From positions 16,468 through 80,467 of the forward strand of contig NZ_CADIJR010000018.1 of NCBI RefSeq assembly GCF_902859645.1: a stretch of 64,000 nt of DNA. Direction: 5' to 3'. Below are positions 25,276-33,855 of this stretch, piece after piece. This DNA comes from Achromobacter insuavis. GTDB taxonomy: Bacteria; Pseudomonadota; Gammaproteobacteria; Burkholderiales; Burkholderiaceae_B. Numbering within the stretch: the stretch's first letter is position 1; the number at the start of each line of letters is the position of its first letter. Made by a program: the position numbers and the translations under genes. The notes below the pieces were generated by a model that did no database searches, was not told the DNA's origin, and was given only the letters and a program-made list of their open reading frames with translations.

Positions 25276-26319
25276 TCACAGCCGCGTCACCTGCAGCACC
25301 GCGTCGGCGAAGGCCTCGGGCGCTTCCTGCGGCAGGTTGTGGCCGATGCCGCCGGTGACGTCGACGTGCCGGTACTTGCCGCTGAACTGGCCGGCGTAGG
25401 CGGCGGGCGCGGGGTGCGGCGCGCCGTTGGCGTCGCTTTCCAGCGTGATGGTCGGCACCGCGATCTTCGGCGCCACGGCCAGGCGCCGCTCCAGGTCGTC
25501 GTAGCGCGCCTCGCCCTGGGCCAGGCCCAGGCGCCAGCGGTAGTTGTGGATGACGATGGCGACGTGGTCGGGGTTGGCGAACGCGCGGGCGCTGCGCGCA
25601 TAGGTGGCGTCGTCGAAGCGCCATTGCGGCGAGGCCAGTTGCCAGATCAGCTTGTTGAAGGCGTCGACGTTGGTGGCGTAGCCGGCCGCGCCGCGCTCGG
25701 TGGCGAAGTAGAACTGGTACCACCACTGGAACTCGGCCTGCGGCGGCAGCGGCTTGCGGTTGCCTTCCTGGCTGCCGATCAGGTAGCCGCTGACCGACAC
25801 CAGCGCCTGGCAGCGTTCGGGCCAGAGCGCGGCCATGATGTTGGCGGTGCGCGCGCCCCAGTCGAAGCCGGCGATCACGGCCTTGCCGATCTTCAGGGCG
25901 TCCATCAGCTCGATGATGTCGACCGCCACCACCGCCTGTTCGCCGTTGCGCGCGGTGTCGGCCGACAGGAAGCGGGTCGAGCCGTAGCCGCGCAGGTAGG
26001 GCACGATGACGCGGTAGCCGGCGGCGGTCAGGCGCGGCACGACGTCGATGAAGCTGTGGATGTCGTAGGGCCAGCCGTGCAGCAGGACCGCGACCGGGCC
26101 GTTGGCCGGACCGGCGTCGACGTAGCCGATATCCAGGTCGCCGGCGCGGATCTGGCGCAGGCCGCTGAAGGCGGCCGCGCCGCTGGCGCGAGGGGCGGTG
26201 GGCGCGGCGCCCTGGGCGCGTGCGCTGGCGCCCAGGCCCAGGTTCAAGAGGCTGGCGCCGGCCAGGGCCGAGGTGGTGCCGAGCAGGCGGCGGCGTTGGG
26301 TATCGATGGGGTCCGGCAT
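25276..26319 (-). CDS. Exported epoxide-hydrolase-like alpha/beta hydrolase (Tat signal)
   Basis: The 347-residue product starts with a twin-arginine signal (RRRLLG at 9-14, hydrophobic stretch to about 30, cleavage near ARA-QG). The alpha/beta hydrolase domain has the oxyanion motif HGWP (81-84), the epoxide-type YLRGYGSTR segment (108-116), the nucleophile D153 in GFDWGAR, and the catalytic histidine in GIGHNLPQE near the end. An aspartate nucleophile separates it from esterases and points to epoxide hydrolase or haloalkane dehalogenase chemistry. The ATG at 26319 follows GGAG and gives the complete Tat signal. It is divergent from the beta-lactamase-fold gene. Confidence 0.85.
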   Translation of the reverse strand: MPDPIDTQRRRLLGTTSALAGASLLNLGLGASARAQGAAPTAPRASGAAAFSGLRQIRAGDLDIGYVDAGPANGPVAVLLHGWPYDIHSFIDVVPRLTAAGYRVIVPYLRGYGSTRFLSADTARNGEQAVVAVDIIELMDALKIGKAVIAGFDWGARTANIMAALWPERCQALVSVSGYLIGSQEGNRKPLPPQAEFQWWYQFYFATERGAAGYATNVDAFNKLIWQLASPQWRFDDATYARSARAFANPDHVAIVIHNYRWRLGLAQGEARYDDLERRLAVAPKIAVPTITLESDANGAPHPAPAAYAGQFSGKYRHVDVTGGIGHNLPQEAPEAFADAVLQVTRL

Positions 26320-26476
26320 GGCGGGTCTCCGAGAAAGGGAAGTGACAGGTTGTGGTGCCGTTGTAGCCAGGCGCGCGGACCCGGGGGTGTCGCAATGTAC
26401 GGCGCGGGCGGGCAGATACATTGGGACTTGAATCTCGACCGCGCGATGCCTGTTGTGCAATCGGCGCGGACTTGGC

Positions 26477-27676
26477 ATGATCCGCGCCATGGCTACGGAC
26501 CCGACCTCCCGCATCACGCGCCCGCGCGCACGCCGCCCGGGCCGCGCCGCCTGGCGGCTGGCCCTGGGGCTGGCCGCGCTGGCGGCCGCCGCCTATGCGG
26601 CCACCGCCGTGATGGAGATCCCGCCGCCGCACACGTTGTGGCGGCTGGAAGTGTCGGCGCCGTCGCGCCGCGGCGATCTGTTGCCGGCGCGGGTCGTGCC
26701 GGCCTCGGCCACGCCATCCGTGCTGGCGGCCAGCGCGTGGCCGCCGCCCGCCACGGTGCCGTGGAAGGGCGCCGAAATCCCGTTCGAGCAGTTCCTGCAA
26801 AGCACCGCCACCAACGCGCTGGTGGTGCTGCGCGACGGCCAGCTGGAATACGAGTGGTATCGGCCGGGCGTGCGCGCCACCGACACGCAGTCGTCATGGT
26901 CGATGGCCAAGTCGGTGGTGTCGCTGCTGGTGGGCCAGGCGATCGCGCGCGGCGAACTGCGCGAGGACGACCGCCTGACCGCGCTGCTGCCCGAACTGGC
27001 GGGCGCGGGCGACTACGACCGCGTCACGCTCGGGCATCTGCTGGACATGGCCTCGGGCATCGACGTGTCGGAGAACTACCGGGCCTACTGGCCCTTCACC
27101 GGCACTGCGCGCATGTACCTGACGCGCGACCTGGCCGGCTTTGCGCGCGATCACCGGCGCATGCATTTCACGCCGGGCAGCGACGGCGACTACCGCAGCA
27201 TCGACACCCAGCTGCTGGGCATGGCGCTGACGCGGGTCACCGGCAAGCCGTTGGCCGACCTGCTCGCCGAGCGGCTCTGGGGCCCGATGGGCGCGGAGTC
27301 CGCCGCCACCTGGAACGTGGACCGGCCCGGCGGCGTCGAGAAGGCTTTCTGCTGCCTGAACGCCACGGCGCGCGACTTCGCCCGGGTCGGGCAGCGCGTG
27401 CTGGAGTCCGGGCAGGGCGGCGGCCTGGTGCCGGCCGCCTGGGTGGCGCGCATCGCGCGTCCCGCGCCGCATCCGGTCGATGGCTGGGGCTACGCCGCGC
27501 AATGGTGGCAGCTGGACCCCGCGGGCGGGCCGGACTTCGCGGCCGTCGGCATCCACGGCCAGTACCTGTACGTCCATCCTGGCCGGCGCGTGGTGATCGT
27601 CAAGCTCAGCGACTACGGCGAGAACCAGGACGAGCGGGAAACCTACGCGGTCCTGCGGGCGATCGCCGATCGTTGA
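26477..27676 (+). CDS. Serine hydrolase of the class C beta-lactamase fold
   Basis: The 399-residue product has an N-terminal basic stretch and one hydrophobic segment (about 24-45) that should anchor or export it. The active-site SxxK is S142-M-A-K145 (SSWSMAKS), the tyrosine motif is in GDYRSID near 230, and the third motif is HG in GIHGQYLYV near the C-terminus. Such proteins include esterases, D-aminopeptidases and 6-aminohexanoate-dimer hydrolases (NylB), which this one resembles in the SWSMAKS segment. A true antibiotic-inactivating role is not indicated. Start at 26477 or at 26489 cannot be distinguished. Confidence 0.8.
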   Translation: MIRAMATDPTSRITRPRARRPGRAAWRLALGLAALAAAAYAATAVMEIPPPHTLWRLEVSAPSRRGDLLPARVVPASATPSVLAASAWPPPATVPWKGAEIPFEQFLQSTATNALVVLRDGQLEYEWYRPGVRATDTQSSWSMAKSVVSLLVGQAIARGELREDDRLTALLPELAGAGDYDRVTLGHLLDMASGIDVSENYRAYWPFTGTARMYLTRDLAGFARDHRRMHFTPGSDGDYRSIDTQLLGMALTRVTGKPLADLLAERLWGPMGAESAATWNVDRPGGVEKAFCCLNATARDFARVGQRVLESGQGGGLVPAAWVARIARPAPHPVDGWGYAAQWWQLDPAGGPDFAAVGIHGQYLYVHPGRRVVIVKLSDYGENQDERETYAVLRAIADR

Positions 27677-27740
27677 GCCGGCGCCGTGCCGGGGGCCTGG
27701 CCGATCACTGCCTGCCGGCCGCGCCGGCGCGTGACGCCGG

Positions 27741-29186
27741 CTACAGCAGGCCCGAGGTCAGCGCCTTGAGCGTGGCGGCCGCGCGGGTCGAGCATTCCAG
27801 CTTGCGGAACACGCTCTCGACATGGGTGCGCACCGTGCTGGGGCTGATGTTCAGGGCGCGCGCCGCTTCCTTGTTGCTGGCCCCCAGGCTGATCTGCCGC
27901 AGCACCTCGAGTTCGCGTTGCGACAGTGGCGAGACGGCGCGGCGCGGGGCGGCGGTCTCGCCGCCCGCCGCGGCGATGGCGGCCTCGGCCACGTCGGCGT
28001 CGTAGCGGCCGGCGGCGGCCTCCTGGCGCAGTTGCCGCGCCGCGTCCGCCAGCGCAAGCGCGGGACGCCAGGGGCGGTCCTCGAGCAGCGCCTGCAAGGT
28101 CACGCAGGCGGCCAGCACGCGCTGGGGCAAGCCCAGAGCCGCGCCCGCCGCGCCGCGGAAATAGCCGCTGCCGTCCAGCCGTTCGTAGGCATACGAGGCC
28201 AGTTCGGCGGCCTCGCTCAGGCCCTTGATCTGGCGCGCCGCGCGCGCGGTCCAGTAGGGCATCAGGCGCACCTGCTCCCATTGGTCCGGCGACAGCTTGC
28301 CGGCGGTGTTCCACAGGCGGTTCGGCAGCGCGGCGCGGCCGATGCCGTGGACCAGCGCGGCGGCCTGCAAGCGCGCCTCCGTCGCCGCGTCCAGGTCGAG
28401 CCGCGCGGCGGTGGCCACCGCCAGCGCCGCCACCCGGCGCGAATAGCCGGCCAGCCAGGGCAGCTTGAGTTCGGCCACGTCGGCCAGCAGCGTCAGCGCG
28501 GCGGGCGCGCCGGGGCGGCCGCCGGCCAGGTTCCAGTCGGCGCCGTCGGGCGGATCGGCGTCGATCCGGTCGAGCCAGGCCGGGCCGTGGCGCACGGCCA
28601 GCGCGGCGACGTCGGCGGGATACTTGGCGCCGGCCTGCTGGCGCAGGAAGTCCAGCGCGCTGTCGCGGCCATGGGCGCGGCTGAGGATCTCCAGGTCGCT
28701 GGCGGCGTTGACGATGAACGCCAGCGGCGAGACGGCGTCGCCGCCCAGCGCCTGCGGCATGCCCTTGCCGTCGTGGCGCTCGAAGGCGTGGCGCAGCCCG
28801 GCCACCACCGCGTCGGGCATGCCCAGGCTGACGGCGACGTCGCCGGAGATCTCGCAATGGATCAGCGCCAGCGGCACGATCAGCGACTGCGTGCGCGCAT
28901 CCAGCGGCGGCAGGGTCTGCGCCATCATGGCCTCGCGCGAGGCGATGTCGTCGCCCAGCAGTTCGGCGAAGCCGCCGGCGTTGGCGGTGCAGCCGGACCA
29001 GCGCAGCAGCGCCACCGCGCGGGCGTGGTCCTGGCCGGCCGCATCCAGGCCGTGCGCCGCGGCCAGCAGGCCCGCCAGGCAGGCGGTGCGGCGCGAATGG
29101 TCGGTGGCGCGGCCCATGCTGAGGTCGCCGATGAAGGCCATGGCCAGCACGGCGTCGGTCAGTTCAATGGCGCTATCGGCGATCAT
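27741..29186 (-). CDS. Tandem degenerate HD-GYP protein with LuxR DNA-binding domain
   Basis: The 481-residue protein has two HD-GYP-like halves and a C-terminal LuxR helix-turn-helix (about 419-481, LSQRELEVLRQISLGASNKEAARALNIS in pattern). Half 1 shows DHSRR near residue 30 and an ERHDGKGMP segment at 136-144; half 2 shows YSRR at 248 and ERLDGSGYF at 335-343. The metal HD pair itself is missing: the equivalent positions read WS (63-64) in half 1 and HG (280-281) in half 2. It is therefore probably a cyclic-di-GMP or other ligand sensor that regulates transcription rather than a phosphodiesterase. The ATG at 29186 is chosen because the upstream leader is proline-rich. Confidence 0.78.
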   Translation of the reverse strand: MIADSAIELTDAVLAMAFIGDLSMGRATDHSRRTACLAGLLAAAHGLDAAGQDHARAVALLRWSGCTANAGGFAELLGDDIASREAMMAQTLPPLDARTQSLIVPLALIHCEISGDVAVSLGMPDAVVAGLRHAFERHDGKGMPQALGGDAVSPLAFIVNAASDLEILSRAHGRDSALDFLRQQAGAKYPADVAALAVRHGPAWLDRIDADPPDGADWNLAGGRPGAPAALTLLADVAELKLPWLAGYSRRVAALAVATAARLDLDAATEARLQAAALVHGIGRAALPNRLWNTAGKLSPDQWEQVRLMPYWTARAARQIKGLSEAAELASYAYERLDGSGYFRGAAGAALGLPQRVLAACVTLQALLEDRPWRPALALADAARQLRQEAAAGRYDADVAEAAIAAAGGETAAPRRAVSPLSQRELEVLRQISLGASNKEAARALNISPSTVRTHVESVFRKLECSTRAAATLKALTSGLL

Positions 29187-29343
29187 GGGGACAGGCGGGG
29201 CGATGAATGGGGGCGGCAGGAGAGGGCGGGAAGGCGAGAACCGGCGCATCGGTCAATCATCCGATACCGCGCGACCGGCGGGAAAACGACACTGGCGTCA
29301 ACCAAGCGCCACGTCGGCGTTTGATCCCGAAAAAGGAATCTCC

Positions 29344-30117
29344 ATGAAGCGCCATATTATCGCAGCCTCCCTCCTGGTCGCCGGCCTGTTCGCCGCGCCC
29401 GTCTCGCAATCGTTCGCCGCCGAGCCGGCCGCCGCGCGGCCGTCCGTCGTCATCGTGCACGGCGCCTTCGCCGACGGCTCGGACTGGGCCAAGGTGGTCG
29501 CCCTGCTGCAGGCCAAGGGCGTGCAGGTGCAGGCGGTGCAGAACCCGCTCGAATCGCTGGCCGGCGACGTGGCCGCGGCCAACCGCGCCATCGACAACCA
29601 GCCCGGCAAGGTGGTGCTGGTCGGCCATTCGTGGGGCGGCACGGTGATCACCGAGGCCGGCAACCATCCCAAGGTCGCCAGCCTGGTGTACGTGGCCGCG
29701 TTCGCGCCCGACGCCGGCCAGTCGGTGGCGACGCTGACCGAAGGCACGCCCAAGGCGCCGGGCTCGGACAGCATCGGCGCCGACAGCCACGGCTGGCTGA
29801 GCCTGTCGGCCGCCGGCCTGGCGCGCGATTTCGCGCAGGACGTGCCGGCCGCGCAGGCCAGGGTGATGGCGGCCACGCAGGGTCCCATCAAGGCCAGCGC
29901 CTTTGGCGAACCGGTGTCGACCGCCGCGTGGAAAACCAAGCCGTCGTGGTTCGTGGTCAGCAACCATGACCGCATGATCCTGCCGGCGCTGCAGCACCAG
30001 ATGGCCAAGCGCATCGGCGCCAAGGTCACCGACCTGCAGACCAGCCACGTGCCGCAGCAATCGCAGCCGGAGGCGGTGGCGCGGGTGATCCTGGACGCGG
30101 TGGCCAGCGTGAAGTGA
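29344..30117 (+). CDS. Exported alpha/beta hydrolase (EstC-like)
   Basis: The 257-residue product has a Sec signal peptide (MKRHIIAASLLVAGLFAAPVSQSFA-AEP) and a compact alpha/beta hydrolase domain. The segments are VIVHGAFADGSDWAKVV, the nucleophile S96 in GHSWGG, and a late histidine in TSHVPQQSQP. The layout is that of small esterases related to salicylate/pyrethroid-type EstC enzymes, acting in the periplasm. Its ATG is 158 bases from the divergent HD-GYP/LuxR start, so the LuxR protein may regulate it. Transcription ends at the hairpins at 30123-30193. Confidence 0.8.
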   Translation: MKRHIIAASLLVAGLFAAPVSQSFAAEPAAARPSVVIVHGAFADGSDWAKVVALLQAKGVQVQAVQNPLESLAGDVAAANRAIDNQPGKVVLVGHSWGGTVITEAGNHPKVASLVYVAAFAPDAGQSVATLTEGTPKAPGSDSIGADSHGWLSLSAAGLARDFAQDVPAAQARVMAATQGPIKASAFGEPVSTAAWKTKPSWFVVSNHDRMILPALQHQMAKRIGAKVTDLQTSHVPQQSQPEAVARVILDAVASVK

Positions 30118-30122
30118 GGGCT

Positions 30123-30193
30123 GTGACCGCCCGGTGACGTGACATCGGGCGGTCACGCATGAACGCCGCGCGTCCGTCGGGACGCGCGGCGTT
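30123..30193. terminator. Two strong hairpins between convergent genes
   Basis: Hairpin 1 (30123-30156) has perfect 11-base arms GTGACCGCCCG/CGGGCGGTCAC around a 12-base loop. Hairpin 2 (30162-30193) has perfect 14-base arms AACGCCGCGCGTCC/GGACGCGCGGCGTT around GTCG. Together they fill the gap between the hydrolase and the Crp/Fnr gene ends, so they likely act as a bidirectional terminator; the T-runs are short. Confidence 0.75.
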
Positions 30194-30892
30194 TCAGCAT
30201 CCGGACGCCAGTTGTTCGAGCGGCGCGAGCCGCAGCACGTAGAGCGTGCCGCGGCGGCTGGCGATGATGCCTTCGCGGCGCCACTTGGAGAAGATGCGGC
30301 TGAGGGTCTCGGCCCGCATGCCGAGCTTGACGGCGATCTGCGAGTGGCTGAGCGGCAGCGCCAGTGGCTGGTCGGCCTGTGGCTTGCCGGCGCGCAGCAC
30401 GTATTCGGCCAGCCGTTCCTCGGCCGAGCTGGAGGTGAGCCAGTCGATCTGGTCGGTGTGGTGGCGCACCAGGTTGGCGGCGTGCGTCATGACGCGGCAG
30501 GCGAAGCGGGCGTCGTCCAGGCACAGCTGCCGGAAGGCGTCGGCCTGCAGCAGGCAGCCGTTGCCGTCGGTGCGGGCGCGCACGCTGTGCAGGTGGCGCG
30601 GCGAGGTCTCGAACAGCGTCAGCGCCGACAGCCAGCCGCCCGGCCCGACGTGGCCGAAGACCTTGTCGCCGCCGTCGGCGGTGTAGCGCAGGCCCTGCAC
30701 CGACCCTTCGCAGACCAGCAGGCACGAGGTCGCGGCCTGGCCTTCCGAGAACAGCGTGTCGCCGGCCTCGAACCGCAGCCAGCGGCTGCGTTCCGCCAGC
30801 GTGGCCAGCGCCGCGTCGCCGACGCCGTCGAACCAGGGATGGCGGCGCAGGGCGGCCGTCAGGAGGGACTTTGACGAATTGACAATAGTCAT
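30194..30892 (-). CDS. Crp/Fnr-family transcriptional regulator
   Basis: The 232-residue product has a cyclic-nucleotide-binding-type beta-barrel (about 15-130, including LRFEAGDTLFSEGQAATSCLLVCEGSV) and a C-terminal HTH (LPLSHSQIAVKLGMRAETLSRIFSKW, about 180-205). No N-terminal cysteine cluster of the Fnr type is present, so it is not an oxygen-sensing iron-sulfur regulator. The sensor pocket ligand is unknown. Its start lies about 30 bases from the Fur-like box at 30923-30941, so iron may influence it, and it may in turn regulate the divergent metal-uptake operon. Confidence 0.87.
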   Translation of the reverse strand: MTIVNSSKSLLTAALRRHPWFDGVGDAALATLAERSRWLRFEAGDTLFSEGQAATSCLLVCEGSVQGLRYTADGGDKVFGHVGPGGWLSALTLFETSPRHLHSVRARTDGNGCLLQADAFRQLCLDDARFACRVMTHAANLVRHHTDQIDWLTSSSAEERLAEYVLRAGKPQADQPLALPLSHSQIAVKLGMRAETLSRIFSKWRREGIIASRRGTLYVLRLAPLEQLASGC

Positions 30893-30922
30893 TTGAGGGA
30901 GCGGCCCCGCCGCTTAGAATTA

Positions 30923-30941
30923 AATAAGATTGATTCTTATT
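30923..30941. promoter_or_regulatory. Fur-box-like site
   Basis: AATAAGATTGATTCTTATT has perfect 7-base arms around TTGAT and agrees with 11 of 19 positions of the classical Fur consensus. It lies between the Crp/Fnr gene and the ABC importer operon. Similar AATAAGA-type sites occur at 42354-42372 before the FecI gene. Confidence 0.65.
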
Positions 30942-30991
30942 TGTAATGGTACCACCGCGCCATCCGGCGCCGTCCGTTCCCCTCATTTCCC

Positions 30992-32062
30992 ATGGCTATC
31001 CGATTCCTGCGCAGTGCCGCGTTCGCGGCGCTGGTCCTGTTGCCGCCCGCCGTCCTGCCGGCCCCCACCGCCTTCACCGACATGCTGGGCAACCCGGTGC
31101 CGCTGGCGGCGCCCGCGCGCCGCGTGGTCACGCTGCCGATGCCCGCGGGTTCGCTGCTGATTTCGCTGGACGGCGGCGCGCAGCATCTGGCCGGCATGCA
31201 CCCCAACGCCCATGAACTGATGAAGGACGGCCTGCTGGCGCGCATGTTCCCGGCCCTCGCCGCCGTCCGGACGGACATCACGCGTTCGGGCTTCGCGCCC
31301 AACGTCGAGACGCTGCTGCAGATCCAGCCGGACCTGGTGTGGCAGTGGGGGCACATGGGCGACGACCTGATCGCGCCGCTGCGCAACGCCGGCCTGCCGG
31401 TGGCGGCGCTGCTGTATGGCGACGAGGCGCGCAGCCGCGAATGGATCCGGTTGATGGGCCGGTCGCTGGGGCAGGAGGCGCGCGCCGCGGCGCAGCTGGC
31501 GTGGCGCGACCAGGTGCGGGCGGACATCGCCAAGGTGACCGACGGCCTGCGGCCCGACCAGCGTCCGGGCGTGCTGTACCTGGCGCGCTACGCGCCGCAG
31601 CTGCGCGCCTCGGGCGCGGGCACCAGCTTCGACGATGACATCCGCCTGGCCGGCGGCCGCAATGTGGCGGCGGCGATCGGCAGCGGGCAGACGATCAACA
31701 TCGAACAGCTCATGGCGTGGGCGCCGGACGTGATCCTGCTGAACAACTTCGAGCCCGGGCTGACGCCGGCCATGCTGTATCAAGACCCCCTGTTCGCCGA
31801 CATTCCGGCGGTGCGCAACCATCGCGTCTACAAGATCCCGGCCGGCGGCTACCTGTGGGATCCGCCCAGCCAGGAGTCGCCGCTGTACTGGCAGTGGCTG
31901 AGCCAGCTGCTGCACCCGGACCGCTTCGACTGGCCGCTGCGCGAGCACATCGCGCAGGCCTACACGCAGCTGTATGGCCACACGCCCGATGCGGCGGATA
32001 TCGACACCGTGCTGCACGCGCGGCAGAACCTGGGAGCCGCCGGCTATGACCGCCTGCGCTGA
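30992..32062 (+). CDS. Iron/siderophore-type ABC transporter substrate-binding protein
   Basis: The 356-residue product has a signal peptide (MAIRFLRSAAFAALVLLPPAVLPA) and a FecB/BtuF-type binding domain, starting FTDMLGNPVPLAAPARRVV with VETLLQIQPDLVWQWG in the first lobe and IEQLMAWAPDVILLNN in the second. It captures a metal complex in the periplasm for the permease encoded next. The HPNAHELMKDG segment near residue 70 carries histidines that could contact metal directly. The end overlaps the permease start by 17 bases. A Fur-like box precedes it. Confidence 0.87.
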   Translation: MAIRFLRSAAFAALVLLPPAVLPAPTAFTDMLGNPVPLAAPARRVVTLPMPAGSLLISLDGGAQHLAGMHPNAHELMKDGLLARMFPALAAVRTDITRSGFAPNVETLLQIQPDLVWQWGHMGDDLIAPLRNAGLPVAALLYGDEARSREWIRLMGRSLGQEARAAAQLAWRDQVRADIAKVTDGLRPDQRPGVLYLARYAPQLRASGAGTSFDDDIRLAGGRNVAAAIGSGQTINIEQLMAWAPDVILLNNFEPGLTPAMLYQDPLFADIPAVRNHRVYKIPAGGYLWDPPSQESPLYWQWLSQLLHPDRFDWPLREHIAQAYTQLYGHTPDAADIDTVLHARQNLGAAGYDRLR

Positions 32063-33122
32063 ATCCGTGCCGCTCGAGGCGGGCGTGGCGCGCCGCCGCC
32101 TGGCCTGGCCGTGGCTGTTGATGGCGCTGGCGTTGCCGGCGTCGATGCTGGCGGCGCTGTGCGTGGGCCGCTACCCGCTGCCGCTGGCGCATGTGTCCAG
32201 CGTGCTGGCGGGGCTGGCGCTGCCCGACGGCCTGGCCGACTGGCTGCCGGCCGTCAGCGGCGCCGAACAGCGCGTGGTGCTGCAGGTGCGGCTGCCGCGG
32301 GTGCTGCTGTCGGTGCTGGCCGGTTCCAGCCTGGCGCTGTGCGGCGCGGCGCTGCAGGGTGCGTTCCGCAATCCGCTGGTGGGGCCGCAGATCCTTGGCA
32401 TCTCGTCCGGCGCGGCGTTCGGCGGCTGCGCCGCGATCCTGCTGTTCTCGTCGCTGTGGGCGACGCTGGGGCTGGCCTTCGCCGGCGGCCTGCTGGCGGT
32501 GGCCATCGTCTATCTGCTGGGCCGCACGCAGGGCCGCACCACCATCCTGATGCTGGTGCTGGCGGGCGTGGTCACCAGCGCTTTCTTCTCCGCGCTGATC
32601 TCGCTGGCCACGTACTTCGCGGACCCCAACGACAGCCTGCCGGCGATCGTGTTCTGGCTGATGGGCAGCTTCGCCACGGCCTCGTACGTCAAGCTGGCCG
32701 CGGCCGCGCTGCCGATCGCGGCGGGCATGGGCCTGCTGTATGCGCTGCGGTTCCGCATCAACGTGCTGTCGCTGGGCGATGAGCAGGCCAGCGCCATGGG
32801 CATCGCGGTCGAGCCGCTGCGCTGGCTGCTGCTGGGCTGCGCCACGCTGGTGGTGTCGGCCAGCGTGGCGGTGTCCGGCACGGTGGGCTGGGTCGGGCTG
32901 GTGGTGCCGCACATCGCGCGCATGCTGGTCGGCCCGGATCACCGCGCGCTGCTGCCGGCCAGCGCGCTCATCGGCGGCACCTACATGGTGTGGGTCGATA
33001 CGGTGGCGCGCAGCGCCACCAGCGCCGAGATTCCGCTGGGCGTGATCACCGCGCTGATCGGCGCGCCGCTGTTCGCCTGGCTGCTGCGCCGCACGCAGGG
33101 CGGGGGAGCGCACCATGCTTGA
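32046..33122 (+). CDS. FecCD-family ABC transporter permease
   Basis: The 358-residue permease has about ten transmembrane helices and the FecCD signatures LPRVLLSVLAGSSLALCGAALQGAFRNPL, GPQILGISSGAAFG and GTVGWVGLVVPHIARMLVG. It moves the metal complex across the inner membrane as a homodimer, since no second permease gene is present. The ATG at 32046 gives a short cytoplasmic N-terminus and lies within the end of the binding-protein gene. It overlaps the ATPase gene by eight bases. Confidence 0.9.
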   Translation: MTACAESVPLEAGVARRRLAWPWLLMALALPASMLAALCVGRYPLPLAHVSSVLAGLALPDGLADWLPAVSGAEQRVVLQVRLPRVLLSVLAGSSLALCGAALQGAFRNPLVGPQILGISSGAAFGGCAAILLFSSLWATLGLAFAGGLLAVAIVYLLGRTQGRTTILMLVLAGVVTSAFFSALISLATYFADPNDSLPAIVFWLMGSFATASYVKLAAAALPIAAGMGLLYALRFRINVLSLGDEQASAMGIAVEPLRWLLLGCATLVVSASVAVSGTVGWVGLVVPHIARMLVGPDHRALLPASALIGGTYMVWVDTVARSATSAEIPLGVITALIGAPLFAWLLRRTQGGGAHHA

Positions 33123-33852
33123 GCTCGATCGCCTGGCGGTGCAGGCGGGCGGCCGCCGCCTGTTGTCGGACCTGTCGCTGCGCGTGCGCGGCGGCGAGAT
33201 CCTGGCGGTGCTGGGACCGAACGGCCGCGGCAAGACCTCGCTGCTCAAGACCCTGCTGGGCCTGCGGGCGCCGGCCGCCGGCGCGGTGCGCCTGCAAGGC
33301 CACGCCGCCTACGTGCCGCAGCGCACCGACGCGCTGTTCGCCTACGACGTGCTGGCGATGGTGACGATGGGCCGCGCCCGCCATCTGCGCTGGTATGCGT
33401 CGCCCGGCCCGCGCGACCGCGAGATCGCCCGCGACTGCCTGCGGGCGGTGGGGCTGGAGTCGTTGGCCGGGCGGCCGTTCCAGGCCTTGAGCGGCGGCCA
33501 GCAGCAACTGGTGTGCATCGCGCGGGCCATGGCCAGCGCCAGTTCCATCATCGTGCTCGACGAACCGGGCGCGGCGCTGGACCTGCGCAACCAGGACATC
33601 ATCCTGTCGCTCTTGCGCCGACTGGCGCGCGAGCAGGGCCTGGCGGTGGTGTTCTCGACCCACCAGCCGCAGCACGCGCAGCACATCGCCGGCCAGACGC
33701 TGCTGATGCATGACGACGCCTGCGAAGTCGGCCCCACTGACCGCATGTGCACCGACGAACGCCTGAGCCGCCTGTACCGCATGCCGGTGCGGGTGGCGTC
33801 GCTGAGCGGCGAGGCCGGCGAGGTACGCGGCGTGATTCCTCTTTTCCGTTGA
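33115..33852 (+). CDS. FepC/FhuC-type ABC transporter ATP-binding protein
   Basis: The 245-residue ATPase has Walker A GPNGRGKTS near 35, where R replaces the more common S or C, signature LSGGQQQLVCIARAMA, Walker B IIVLDEPGAALD and the switch histidine in VFSTHQP. It energises the FecCD permease. Its start overlaps the permease stop and its end lies four bases before the next gene, so all five genes from 30992 are tightly coupled. Confidence 0.91.
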   Translation: MLELDRLAVQAGGRRLLSDLSLRVRGGEILAVLGPNGRGKTSLLKTLLGLRAPAAGAVRLQGHAAYVPQRTDALFAYDVLAMVTMGRARHLRWYASPGPRDREIARDCLRAVGLESLAGRPFQALSGGQQQLVCIARAMASASSIIVLDEPGAALDLRNQDIILSLLRRLAREQGLAVVFSTHQPQHAQHIAGQTLLMHDDACEVGPTDRMCTDERLSRLYRMPVRVASLSGEAGEVRGVIPLFR

Positions 33853-33855
33853 TCC

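Noticed and set aside
26477-27676. An antibiotic-resistance beta-lactamase.
   Set aside because: The SxxK-type fold is shared by many esterases and amidases; there is no resistance context, and the SMAK segment resembles NylB-like hydrolases.
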